From assembly GCA_020636315.1 (NCBI GenBank), contig JACJYA010000001.1, forward strand, positions 310,001 through 374,000: a DNA stretch of 64,000 bases, given 5' to 3'. A model generated the notes under the pieces. It had not been told where the DNA came from. It worked only from the letters and a program-made list of their open reading frames with translations, and did no database searches. A program made the position numbers and the translations under genes. Of this stretch, positions 1-7,506 are shown in pieces. This DNA is from Lewinellaceae bacterium (GTDB taxonomy: Bacteria; Bacteroidota; Bacteroidia; Chitinophagales; Saprospiraceae). Every line of letters starts with the position of its first letter. Positions within the stretch are counted from its first letter, which is position 1.

Positions 1-422
1 CCATTCACATCGAAGTGGCGCTGCCGGAAGCGTTCGATCAAATGGCCCTTCGCATCGAACCCCGAGGAGTGTACAACCCAAACTACGGCACCCCGCCCTT
101 CAACGGCGGCTACGACGGCTACGCCGAGATCGTCGTCGATAACATCGTTTATGAAAATGTAGTTTCCAGCAAAGAGCCTCTTAAAGAAAAAGAAGTGCAG
201 GTATTTCCCAACCCGGCAAGCGAGTCGGCCTGGGTGAAAACCGAAGCGGGAAAAATCATACGGGCAATAAATGTTGTAAACCAAAAGGGCGAGGCCGTCC
301 TGAGGGCGAACCCCAGCAAACAGGAATACCTGCTTGACATCAAAGCAATCCCTAATGGAACCTATTGGATAGAGATCGCGCTGAGCGGCAAACGTATTAT
401 CAAGCCATTTATAAAAAACTAA
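1..422 (+). CDS. C-terminal part of a T9SS-secreted protein (partial)
   Basis: The reading frame is open to the left window edge, so this is only the last 140 or so codons. The visible part contains a short beta-rich segment (ending VDNIVYENVV) followed by a T9SS type A sorting domain that begins at VFPNPASE and ends KRIIKPFIKN. That domain directs a Sec-exported protein through the type IX secretion system of Bacteroidota and is normally cleaved at the cell surface. The catalytic or binding part lies outside the window, so no function can be given. The frame ends with TAA at 420-422, and a large inverted repeat starts three bases later and may act as its transcription end. Confidence 0.8.
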   Translation, partial: IHIEVALPEAFDQMALRIEPRGVYNPNYGTPPFNGGYDGYAEIVVDNIVYENVVSSKEPLKEKEVQVFPNPASESAWVKTEAGKIIRAINVVNQKGEAVLRANPSKQEYLLDIKAIPNGTYWIEIALSGKRIIKPFIKN

Positions 423-424
423 TC

Positions 425-532
425 TTCTTTGAAAAATCCCGTGGACAGTGTTTCATGCGGAAGCACTGCGCACAGTAGGAGCAGAGGTTTCGCATGAAGC
501 ACTGTCTCTAAATCACGGGATTTGTCAAAGAA
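425..532. repeat. Imperfect palindromic element A (108 bp)
   Basis: The left arm 425-459 (starting TTCTTTGAAAAATCCCGTG) pairs with the right arm 491-532 (ending CACGGGATTTGTCAAAGAA). There are a few mismatches and a 7-base insertion in the right arm (around 505-511). The 31-base centre holds a smaller hairpin, ACTG-CGCA-CAGT. It begins directly after the stop codon of the preceding T9SS gene. It could be a transcription terminator, or a MITE/REP-like dispersed repeat; size and structure fit the latter better. No transposase is nearby. Confidence 0.7.
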
Positions 533-552
533 CCAAACCTAAAAACATCGAC

Positions 553-801
553 ACGATAAAAGACACCATCCTGCCGGAGCCGGCGCGGGAATCCGGCACG
601 CCCCTCCGCTGCTGGTCCGCCGGTTGCGCTTCCGGAGAGGAGCCCTACACGCTTTCCCTCATCTGGCGCCTGGGGCTTAAACAACGGTTTCCGGGCATGG
701 ATACAGAGGTCATCGCCACCGATGTGGAAGCACACCTGCTGGATAGGGCGCAGCGAGCCGCTTACCAGGCTTCTTCTCTGAAAGCCCTGCCTTCGGCCTG
801 G
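553..801 (+). pseudogene. CheR-type MCP methyltransferase remnant
   Basis: The 83 codons from TIKDTILPEP to LKALPSAW match the SAM-binding core of CheR chemotaxis methyltransferases. Visible are motif I as CWSAGCASGEEPYTLS, then a loop and EVIATDVEAHLLDRAQRA, the usual place for the acidic ribose-binding residue, and the start of the following helix region. A normal CheR is about 270-280 residues, with an N-terminal helical domain and a C-terminal half with the catalytic motifs. Both are missing here. The frame is still open but reads into palindromic repeats on both sides, so it cannot make a working enzyme. It is a decayed or captured fragment. No other chemotaxis gene is in the window. Confidence 0.7.
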
Positions 802-803
802 AT

Positions 804-915
804 GGGAACTCACCCCCTGTGTCTCCAGTCGGAGACACTCCCCCCTCTATCGCGAGAGAGGGGAGAGAGTTGCCTACCGATTTCCATCGGTAGGCAATTC
901 GGGGGGTGAGTTCCC
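804..915. repeat. Palindromic element B (112 bp) with terminal inverted repeats
   Basis: Terminal inverted repeats of 14 bp (GGGAACTCACCCCC at 804-817, its complement at 902-915) enclose three smaller hairpins: GTGTCTCC/GGAGACAC (819-838), CCCCTCT/AGAGGGG (842-863), and a perfect 12-bp stem TTGCCTACCGAT/ATCGGTAGGCAA with a TTCC loop (870-897). It interrupts the CheR-like frame exactly after codon 118 of that frame. The structure is that of a non-autonomous, MITE/REP-like repeat. Confidence 0.75.
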
Positions 916-994
916 GAAAAGCATGGCCACAAAGTTTATTTGACACAGTATTTAGGCAGAAAATATGAATTTACGATTACATTCCGGTGAATGG

Positions 995-1837
995 CTACCT
1001 CTTCTTCGGCGCAAACACATTATCCAACACCTCACTGTCGTAATATTTCACCGGCTCATCATTAACATGGCGGTAAGCCGCTGCCAGAAATACCGTTTTA
1101 GCAGCCGAAACGAGTGTGATCAGGAACAAAAAGGAAAGTACTCCTGCGGCAATGGCAACAACAGGGTGGACAAAGAATAACAATACGCTAATGATACCAA
1201 TGAACAAAATGCCCAATAGGTAGAAAAGGCCAAAACTGAAGTTGGCACCTATAGCATCCCCCCATTTATCTTTCATGATCTGGGCGGAACGCTTTACCGC
1301 CTGGATGGGCGAAAGGTTCTCATAGGCCACAACCGGCACGACAAAGAAAGTGGCGACCGACCAAACGATCCCGACGATGCCAATAAGAAGCTTACCGATA
1401 GCTCCCAGGCGGTCTTCCAGCGTTTTGAGGACCACCCCCACAGTTGCCGCCAGGAGCGCCCAGGAAACGATGGCCTCGATGCGGGAAAGGCTGTAGGCAA
1501 TGCCATCTCCGACGTTAGCCTGCTCCCCGTCCATGATCAGGCGGGCGCAATGGATCAGCCCTACATTGAAAAAGACGACTACCGTGAAGTTGACCAGGTA
1601 GAAAAAGAACAGGGCCACGTATGCCAGCCAGTCTCCTCCACCTCCGAGCCGGGCGAAGATGGATTCGAACTCAAACCCGAAAAAGGCGGCAATACCTCCC
1701 AGGAATGTCGCGCAGATGAACAGCAGGGATACACCGGAAAGCACCGGGAAGAGCATCAGGCTCGGGGTTTCGCGAATAATGCCGAAACTCGTCATTCCCA
1801 GCTTCCAGCCATTGCTAAGGCGGCCAAAAAAATTCAT
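995..1837 (-). CDS. DUF6159-like multi-pass membrane protein
   Basis: This 280-residue protein has about six hydrophobic segments: near residues 22-50, 70-95, 120-140, 145-170, 200-222 and 225-250. The opening FFGRLSNGWKLGMTSFGIIR, the ARLIMDGEQANVGDGI region and the AYENLSPIQAVKRSAQIMKD segment are typical of the DUF6159 family, a glycerophosphodiester-phosphodiesterase-membrane-like domain with no established biochemical role. Inner-membrane location is expected. It stands alone, with 108 bp to the endonuclease gene on the same strand upstream. Function is unknown; the family name is from memory of the pattern. Confidence 0.75.
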   Translation of the reverse strand: MNFFGRLSNGWKLGMTSFGIIRETPSLMLFPVLSGVSLLFICATFLGGIAAFFGFEFESIFARLGGGGDWLAYVALFFFYLVNFTVVVFFNVGLIHCARLIMDGEQANVGDGIAYSLSRIEAIVSWALLAATVGVVLKTLEDRLGAIGKLLIGIVGIVWSVATFFVVPVVAYENLSPIQAVKRSAQIMKDKWGDAIGANFSFGLFYLLGILFIGIISVLLFFVHPVVAIAAGVLSFLFLITLVSAAKTVFLAAAYRHVNDEPVKYYDSEVLDNVFAPKKR

Positions 1838-1945
1838 GTGATGTGTGGTTTAGGTTCTCAAAGTGAAAAACAACCCGCCAAAGATACCTGCATTCGTGGC
1901 ATTTCTCAAATACAATAGATAAATGGGGGCTTTGTATCGATAATA

Positions 1946-3040
1946 TTACCTTGCTCCATTCCACAAAATTTTTTCCGAATCGATCAAGGCCCCTCCTTCC
2001 CGCAACAGCCAAAGCTGGCAAACCAGGAACGGCCCCTGAGAGCCATCCATCGTCAAAGGATAATTGTGCGTTCCAGGTTGCTGATAGCCGAGATCCCGGC
2101 GAAACAGCAGGCGGCCGTAAGCATCAAACAGAAATAGTGTCACTTCTCCGCTTGCCGGCAGGCGGTACTGCAGACCGGTTGTCGTTCCGGCGGGGTTGGG
2201 AATGGCCTTTACTTCCAGCCCTGGTCCGCCGGCGGGTTCTTCTACGGCTACAGGGTCACAGGGTTCGAAAAATTCCGTACAATACGTGCGCTGCGCTACG
2301 GTGCAATCCAAAACAAAGGGATTGGGGTTGCCCTGGTAAAAGGCGATCTTCTCACTGCGCTGGTATTCCTTGTCATCTGCCGGGTCGGCGAGGTGCCATT
2401 CACAAAGCGTTTCCCGCTGGGATTCGAAAAAACTGGGGTCCTCTGCATCGGCCTCCTGCCGGTAAATGGTGTAAAAATAGAACATGGCGCGGGCCACATC
2501 TCCCTTGTGGGCTTCCGGCGGCTCGAAACCGGTGGAGCTGTATTCGCTGTACAAATCAATATGATCTGTGGGAATACTGCTCTGTTGCTGGTCCAGATAG
2601 TACCAGGTTTCCGCCTGGCCATCCGGGACTTCCCGAAAGGGCAGGTTGGCGCGGGCGGCGTTGACATCTTCACGGGTTGGAAAGAGGTTGTGCATATCGG
2701 CCTGGGCGGGCTCCTGGCCTGCACCGAACGCTCGGGGGTAAGTGTGCTCCGTATTGATGCCTTTGGCAAAAGCATCCTGCGTGGGGTCCTGGGTAGGGTC
2801 CAGGTATATGGTATAGCCGGAGTACACACCGGTGAGGCTGTCATTATGGGCATCGACCCGGGAGAAAAGGGTGTCGCGGGAGTTGGCGAAGGGCAATACC
2901 TGATTCGGCGAATAATTGGCTCTCAGGGCCTGCAGAAGAGCCGGGCCATCGAGGTTTGGGAAAACGGATTCATACTGAGCATGGGCATTCGTCAGAAGGA
3001 GAAAAAAAGAAGAAATAATGATCAGTAAGGTACGCTGCAT
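1946..3040 (-). CDS. Secreted endonuclease I (EndA/NucM family) with T9SS sorting domain
   Basis: 364 residues. A Sec signal peptide (about 1-21, ending AHA-Q) is followed by an endonuclease I domain (about 25-260) and a T9SS type A domain (about 275-364, opening VKAIPNPAG). The metal and catalytic signature of the His-Me finger nuclease is present: NTEHTYPRAFG with H99, and ADMHNLFPTREDVNAARAN with H117/N118. The family cuts DNA and RNA non-specifically. The T9SS tail puts it on the cell surface or in the medium, where it probably degrades extracellular DNA for phosphate and nucleosides or remodels biofilm. It is transcribed alone, upstream of the DUF6159 gene. Confidence 0.9.
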   Translation of the reverse strand: MQRTLLIIISSFFLLLTNAHAQYESVFPNLDGPALLQALRANYSPNQVLPFANSRDTLFSRVDAHNDSLTGVYSGYTIYLDPTQDPTQDAFAKGINTEHTYPRAFGAGQEPAQADMHNLFPTREDVNAARANLPFREVPDGQAETWYYLDQQQSSIPTDHIDLYSEYSSTGFEPPEAHKGDVARAMFYFYTIYRQEADAEDPSFFESQRETLCEWHLADPADDKEYQRSEKIAFYQGNPNPFVLDCTVAQRTYCTEFFEPCDPVAVEEPAGGPGLEVKAIPNPAGTTTGLQYRLPASGEVTLFLFDAYGRLLFRRDLGYQQPGTHNYPLTMDGSQGPFLVCQLWLLREGGALIDSEKILWNGAR

Positions 3041-3088
3041 GGGACAATTTTTTAGCTCGCCAAAGATACGAAATGGGGAGGAGATGAA

Positions 3089-3820
3089 TTACCCCCGCCC
3101 CCGATCATCCACATACTCCTCCACCCGCGAGGCCGGGTCCGTACAATACTGATAGAAATCGTAGGCCACCAGCAAGCTCTCGCCGGTATAGTGCCGCCCC
3201 TCGTCCAGCCGCCTTTGGTGCAGGCTCAGCAGGCCTTCCTCCTTTTCCATGAACTTGTAAAGGGTATTCATCACTTTGGCGAATCGCTCCATATCGTTGG
3301 CCCTGGGGATGTCTCCGCTACCCAGTTTTTTCATCAACAGGCGGAAGGCATTGGCATTGTAAAGCGTGTAGCGACCGGGATAGCGAAAAGCCAGGTAGAG
3401 CGACACCATCTGGTAATCGTCGTCGTGATAATGGTTGTTGTCTATGGAGCGGGGGTGTGCGTCTTTGTACTCCTGCAGGAGCATATCGCAGTAGTAAACG
3501 AAACGCCCCACCCTGCCCTCCAGGCTTTTCTCTTCATTGAACAGGTCGAAGAACATGTGGCGGACAAAATCAGGTTGCATCCGGGCCAGCTCCAGCATCA
3601 TGCGCTTGGGTTCATAGGCTTCGCGCTTCCAGAGCCGTTTGGTTTGAGAATTCTGCAGGGCGCTGTCATACATACCGGGCCAGTCTTCTGCATCCATATC
3701 CCATTTTTCCTGAAAAATGCGCTGGGATTCCCAAATGTAAAGGCGCAGTTCCCGGGCCTTTGGTGTCGAAAGATATTGGCGGTATTGACGTAGGTAATGG
3801 TGAATGCGTTTTAGCTGCAT
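3089..3820 (-). CDS. Stand-alone McrB-N-like helical protein (hypothetical)
   Basis: 243 residues, rich in aromatic and charged residues, mostly helical, no signal peptide or membrane segment. The order LYIWESQRIFQEKWDMDAED, LARMQPDFVRHMFFDLFNE, GRVGRFVYYCDMLLQEY and YLAFRYPGRYTLYNANAFRLL resembles the N-terminal region that precedes the AAA+ GTPase in Bacteroidota McrB-like restriction proteins. Here that region is alone: there is no Walker motif and no AAA+ or McrC gene next to it. It could be a detached targeting domain, a regulator or a relic. The resemblance is from pattern memory and moderate; function is unknown. A G-rich 129-bp gap separates it from the barrel gene upstream. Confidence 0.65.
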   Translation of the reverse strand: MQLKRIHHYLRQYRQYLSTPKARELRLYIWESQRIFQEKWDMDAEDWPGMYDSALQNSQTKRLWKREAYEPKRMMLELARMQPDFVRHMFFDLFNEEKSLEGRVGRFVYYCDMLLQEYKDAHPRSIDNNHYHDDDYQMVSLYLAFRYPGRYTLYNANAFRLLMKKLGSGDIPRANDMERFAKVMNTLYKFMEKEEGLLSLHQRRLDEGRHYTGESLLVAYDFYQYCTDPASRVEEYVDDRGRG

Positions 3821-3949
3821 GGGAGGAAGGGGTTGGTGGGGTTTATGGGTTCATGGGGCTATGGTTAGATGGTTGTACAGTAAAATTGCTGGAGGGGAGG
3901 CTTTCCAATGAAAAAAACAATGAAACCATATATCTTCCTGTGAAATAAT

Positions 3950-5275
3950 TTACAACTGTTGCCGCACGCCGATAAACAGTCCGGTAGTTATGTACCGCTG
4001 TTGTACGCCGTACTGGTCCTGGGTAAGTGATTTGGGATAGACTTTCAGGTGAGGCTCGATAACCAGTTGCAGGTTGGGCCCGGCCTGATAGGCGAAGCCG
4101 ACGCTGCCGTACCACCCAAGGCCGGCTTGTTGTTTGAAGGCCGGATAAGCGTCGGGGTCGCCGGAATCAAAACGGACGGGTTGCAGGTCATTGGGAGAGA
4201 GGAAGTCCCCTTTCTGGCGGAACAAAAGGTTAAGATAAGCACCTCCGTTGACCGACACCTTAATTTTCCTGGACGTAAGCTCATACCCGAGCAGGAAAGG
4301 GATATCGAGCATGCGGTAGTGGTTCTGGGTGATCTTCCGGCGGGTGCCGATCTTGACGATCGTATCCGTGCTGATGATGTTCCCGTCCTGGTCATAATTG
4401 TTGATCGTTTCGATGACCTCTTCACTACCGTTGATGTAGGTGAAACGTTCATTGATCTGGGAAAAGTTCAGCCCGGTGCGCAGCGCCAACCCTTTATCGG
4501 AAACCAGGGAAAGGCGAAGGGCGCCGCTGAATGCATACATATTGGATTCGGTCTCTTCCCGGGTATTGACATATTCCTCAAACTCGGGGTTGCGGGGCTG
4601 TAGCTGCCGGAAGGTAAGGTCCGGAGAAAGCAGGGCATCGAGGTAAATACTCCAGGAGCCGTTGCCGAAATTGGCGCACTTCGGGTCCGGAGTAAAAATT
4701 CCATCAAAGATAGACAACCCTTTCTTCGGCTGCTGTTCCAGGGTAGTGGGAAGCGACGGAGGAACTGCTTCCCGCATCGGGCGAACCGAAGGCATACCAG
4801 CCGCCACGGAATTCCCGGCGAAAGGAGGTCCGGCCGACACTGCCTCTGTTGCGAGTTGCCTTGCCTGCTCACTGTTCTTGTTTTTTACGATGCCCGCTAC
4901 GGGTAACGCTGAGGCAGCAGCAGTATGGAAAAGGGAGGGCAACTCTTCAGCCTTTTTCTCATCCGGAACAGCCAGAGGGGCGGTAGGGGCAGAGGAGTTT
5001 TCCGGATTAACCTGAGCGGCTACGGGGCCGAGTAGTGGAATTGGAAAGTTATTGAGAGCAGGTTGCTGAAAAGACCACACCCCCCAGCTAAGGCCGGCCA
5101 CTAACAAAGCAGCGAACAGGCCAACCAGCGGCTTTTTCTGCCGGGCCTGGTTCAGAAGGCGGTGTTTCCAGTCGCGCTTCCGGCTGATTTGTTCCCAGAG
5201 ATGCATTGGGGCTTCGGCGTCCATGTCCCTCAACTTACGCCGAAACACCTCATCCAGGGGATGGTGCTTGTTCAT
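3950..5275 (-). CDS. Dual-membrane anti-sigma / outer-membrane beta-barrel protein (Dma-like)
   Basis: 441 residues in three parts. First, a charged cytoplasmic head (1-46) with the motif HPLDEVFRRKLRDMDAEAPM typical of Bacteroidota anti-sigma-like proteins. Second, a single membrane helix (about 48-69, VGLFAALLVAGLSWGVWSF). Third, a long Pro/Ala-rich periplasmic linker (about 70-190) leading to a PorT/OmpA-like eight-strand barrel domain (about 195-441) with alternating hydrophobic strands such as LALRTGLNFSQI and the terminal ITTGLFIGVRQQL. One polypeptide is therefore predicted to span both membranes. Its start overlaps the end of the ECF sigma gene by 4 bp (ATGA-type), so the two are translationally coupled. 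Proteins of this plan are known in Bacteroides as dual membrane-spanning anti-sigma factors. The signal sensed here is unknown. Confidence 0.8.
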   Translation of the reverse strand: MNKHHPLDEVFRRKLRDMDAEAPMHLWEQISRKRDWKHRLLNQARQKKPLVGLFAALLVAGLSWGVWSFQQPALNNFPIPLLGPVAAQVNPENSSAPTAPLAVPDEKKAEELPSLFHTAAASALPVAGIVKNKNSEQARQLATEAVSAGPPFAGNSVAAGMPSVRPMREAVPPSLPTTLEQQPKKGLSIFDGIFTPDPKCANFGNGSWSIYLDALLSPDLTFRQLQPRNPEFEEYVNTREETESNMYAFSGALRLSLVSDKGLALRTGLNFSQINERFTYINGSEEVIETINNYDQDGNIISTDTIVKIGTRRKITQNHYRMLDIPFLLGYELTSRKIKVSVNGGAYLNLLFRQKGDFLSPNDLQPVRFDSGDPDAYPAFKQQAGLGWYGSVGFAYQAGPNLQLVIEPHLKVYPKSLTQDQYGVQQRYITTGLFIGVRQQL

Positions 5276-5904
5276 ACTGCAATTTTTTGCAAGTCAATAA
5301 TCATTGCCTGTAGCATTTTCCTGGCCTTGACCAGTTGCGAGCGGGAGGTACTCTCCTGAATGCCAAGCATGTCGGCAATTTCCTTATGGCTATAGCCTTC
5401 GATCACATTGAGGTTGAAAACGAGGCGATAGCCCTCCGGCAGTTTGGCGATCAGGCGGAGCAACTCCTCCTCCTGCAAGTGGGAATATATCTCCGGTTCC
5501 ATCGGCAGGTCCGGATAATTTTCAAGGCCGATCTGCTCCTGTTTAAAACTTTTTTTACTGTAGTTCTTGAGGGCAGTGTTTATCACGATCCTCCGGATCC
5601 ATCCTTCGAAGGACCCTTTGAATTCAAATTTGGAAATATTGTCGAAAACTTTGATGAAAGCATCCTGAAGAATATCCTCAGCTTCCATTTCGTGGCGGGC
5701 ATAGCGCATACATACCACCAGCATTTTGCCAGCGTAGCGCCTGAACAATTCCTGTTGGTGATACTGGTCTTCCTGAATACAGCCTTTGATCAGTTCCTTT
5801 TCGGTCACAGGAATGAAGTTTATCCGCTCCGCCCACACCATTTTCGTTTTCCCCATCAGTAGGCAAGTACGGACCTTTTCATTTGTCAGGCGCGCATGGT
5901 GCAT
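5272..5904 (-). CDS. ECF-family RNA polymerase sigma factor
   Basis: 210 residues from the longest start. Sigma-70 region 2 (about 40-110) includes RHEMEAEDILQDAFIKVFDN and FKGSFEGWIRRIVINTALKN. Region 4 (about 145-200) includes LPEGYRLVFNLNVIEGYSHKEIADML, a helix-turn-helix that reads the -35 element. The true start is uncertain: ATGs at 5856 and 5841, or a GTG just before TEKELIKG, would give the more usual length of about 175-190. It is first in a two-gene operon with the Dma-like anti-sigma barrel and presumably activates genes for envelope stress, probably including its own operon. Confidence 0.9.
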   Translation of the reverse strand: MHHARLTNEKVRTCLLMGKTKMVWAERINFIPVTEKELIKGCIQEDQYHQQELFRRYAGKMLVVCMRYARHEMEAEDILQDAFIKVFDNISKFEFKGSFEGWIRRIVINTALKNYSKKSFKQEQIGLENYPDLPMEPEIYSHLQEEELLRLIAKLPEGYRLVFNLNVIEGYSHKEIADMLGIQESTSRSQLVKARKMLQAMIIDLQKIAV

Positions 5905-6061
5905 ATTCAGCTCTGCCTCTGGTTAATAGACCTCTTCCCAGGGAAATACGCTGCCTGAGTTGCCTCCAAATAATATTTCCCCCCAAGATAGGGATTATTA
6001 TGCGATATTTCGAGGCCCCCGGGGCCTTTTCACAAAAAGATAACTTAAATTCCAGCCAAAA

Positions 6062-6478
6062 ATGGCCTCAGAAGAAAGCGCACGAAAGATCGTCAGCCAG
6101 ATGTATGAGAACGACCCGTTCAGCCAATGGATGGGCATCGAACGCCTGAACGTCGGCCCCGGCTATTGCGTACTCCGCATGAAGATCCGCCGGGAAATGC
6201 TCAACGGCTTTGGGATCGCCCACGGAGGCATCACCTTCAGCCTGGCCGACAGCGCCCTGGCCTTCGCTTCCAACTCTCAGGGCCGGCACGCCGTGAGCAT
6301 CGACACCTCCATTTCCCATATTGCTTCTCTGCAGGAGGGCGACGTCATCACCGCCACAGCCATCGAAGAACAACTGGGCCACCGCATCGGCCACTACCGC
6401 GTAGAAGTGCGAAATGAAGAAAAGGAAATGGTAGCCCTCTTTCGCGGTATCGTCTATCGGCGAAGTACGGAATGGTAA
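6062..6478 (+). CDS. paaI: PaaI-type hotdog acyl-CoA thioesterase
   Basis: 138 residues, the usual length of a single hotdog-fold thioesterase. The PaaI signature NGFGIAHGGITFSLADSALA is intact, with H54 and the probable catalytic D63, and the C-terminal strand ends in FRGIVYRR. PaaI hydrolyses ring-hydroxylated phenylacetyl-CoA intermediates that would otherwise sequester CoA. No other phenylacetate gene is nearby, so it may serve as a general aryl- or acyl-CoA housekeeping thioesterase. It is divergent from the ECF operon across a 157-bp gap. Confidence 0.8.
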   Translation: MASEESARKIVSQMYENDPFSQWMGIERLNVGPGYCVLRMKIRREMLNGFGIAHGGITFSLADSALAFASNSQGRHAVSIDTSISHIASLQEGDVITATAIEEQLGHRIGHYRVEVRNEEKEMVALFRGIVYRRSTEW

Positions 6479-6599
6479 GGGGGTGGGGGCGTTGATACGG
6501 GATTCGTCGATTCGGATCGCAAATCCTCGGATCAACAACAGCTCCAAGCTACCCCACCGGGGGTTGCAGCAGTTCAAAAAACTCGTCCAGCTTTGGGTA

Positions 6600-7487
6600 T
6601 CATTCAGCCAGCCAGGCCAGGATGTTGCGCAACAAGGGTATATTCCGGGCAGCGGCGGGGTTGTTGAGCCCCATAGGCGCCCGATTGGGGCCGGCCAACT
6701 GGGCGGAAAACATAGCCGCTTCGCCCGACACCATCACCTTGCCTCTCCCATAAGTCCGGAAAGCCAGCTGGTAAAACCCATTTCCGCTGACAAAGGGGGT
6801 ATCGTCGGTGAAGTTCCAGGCCTGCTCCGGCATCAGGATCGTGTAATGCTCCCCCAGGCTGATCAATGGCGTAGCGGCAGTAGGGATCAGAAATGCGCTG
6901 CCGGTGAAGGTGACAATGGAGTCGAGCCCTACTGTGACAGGGCTGTTCTTTAGCGTCCCCTGCCGGCGGGTGAAGTATTCGATCTGCCGGTGGCGGTTGT
7001 CCATGCCAAAGCCATTGAGGAATTCGAAACCAAATGCCCGCCCCAGATCGGCAGCGGCCCCGGCAAAAGGCATGTGGTCTGCGATCAGGAACAGGCGGCC
7101 GCCGCCGGCCACCCATCGTTCCACCGCAGCGATCTCTTCCGGAGTAAAGGCAGAGGGCGTCGGGAGCTGCCAGTTCCCCTGGTTGGAGGCGTGCAAAGGG
7201 TTGGAAATGACCAGGACATCACAGCGTCCCAGGCCTTCTTCCGTGAACGGCTGCTCATTGGAGCTCAGCCGGTAGCCATCTGCCTCCAGAATGTTGCCGA
7301 AAGCCCGGTATCGCCCTTCGAGCGTGTGAAAGTTGCCGTGCGCAGCATCGATCATCACTATTGGCCCCTTTCCTGCCGCATATCGAGGGGTTTCAATCTC
7401 GAAAAACCGGCTGGTGTCCGGAACCTGCTGGGCCAAGATAGAGATGGAATTGAAAAACAACAGAGGCAGAACAATGGATCTGTACAT
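6600..7487 (-). CDS. Exported DUF4350-like protein (class I glutamine-amidotransferase-like fold)
   Basis: With the ATG at 7487 the protein is about 295 residues and opens with a clean signal peptide, YRSIVLPLLFFNSISILAQ. The longer ATG at 7526 would overlap the preceding gene and bury the signal peptide, so it is not preferred. The body shows a Rossmann-like alternation: IVMIDAAHGN, CDVLVISNPLHAS, VERWVAGGGRLFLIADHMPF and GKVMVSGEAAMFSAQ, typical of DUF4350/ThuA-like folds. No catalytic Cys is evident. It lies 19 bp downstream of the BNR-repeat gene and is probably co-transcribed with it. Exact function unknown. Confidence 0.75.
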   Translation of the reverse strand: MYRSIVLPLLFFNSISILAQQVPDTSRFFEIETPRYAAGKGPIVMIDAAHGNFHTLEGRYRAFGNILEADGYRLSSNEQPFTEEGLGRCDVLVISNPLHASNQGNWQLPTPSAFTPEEIAAVERWVAGGGRLFLIADHMPFAGAAADLGRAFGFEFLNGFGMDNRHRQIEYFTRRQGTLKNSPVTVGLDSIVTFTGSAFLIPTAATPLISLGEHYTILMPEQAWNFTDDTPFVSGNGFYQLAFRTYGRGKVMVSGEAAMFSAQLAGPNRAPMGLNNPAAARNIPLLRNILAWLAE

Positions 7488-7506
7488 ACTTAAAGGTTTT
7501 GACTGC

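Noticed and set aside
448..909. A 153-codon frame taken as an intact gene
   Set aside because: Only codons 36-118 resemble a protein (CheR core); both ends read through palindromic repeats, so it is listed as a remnant.
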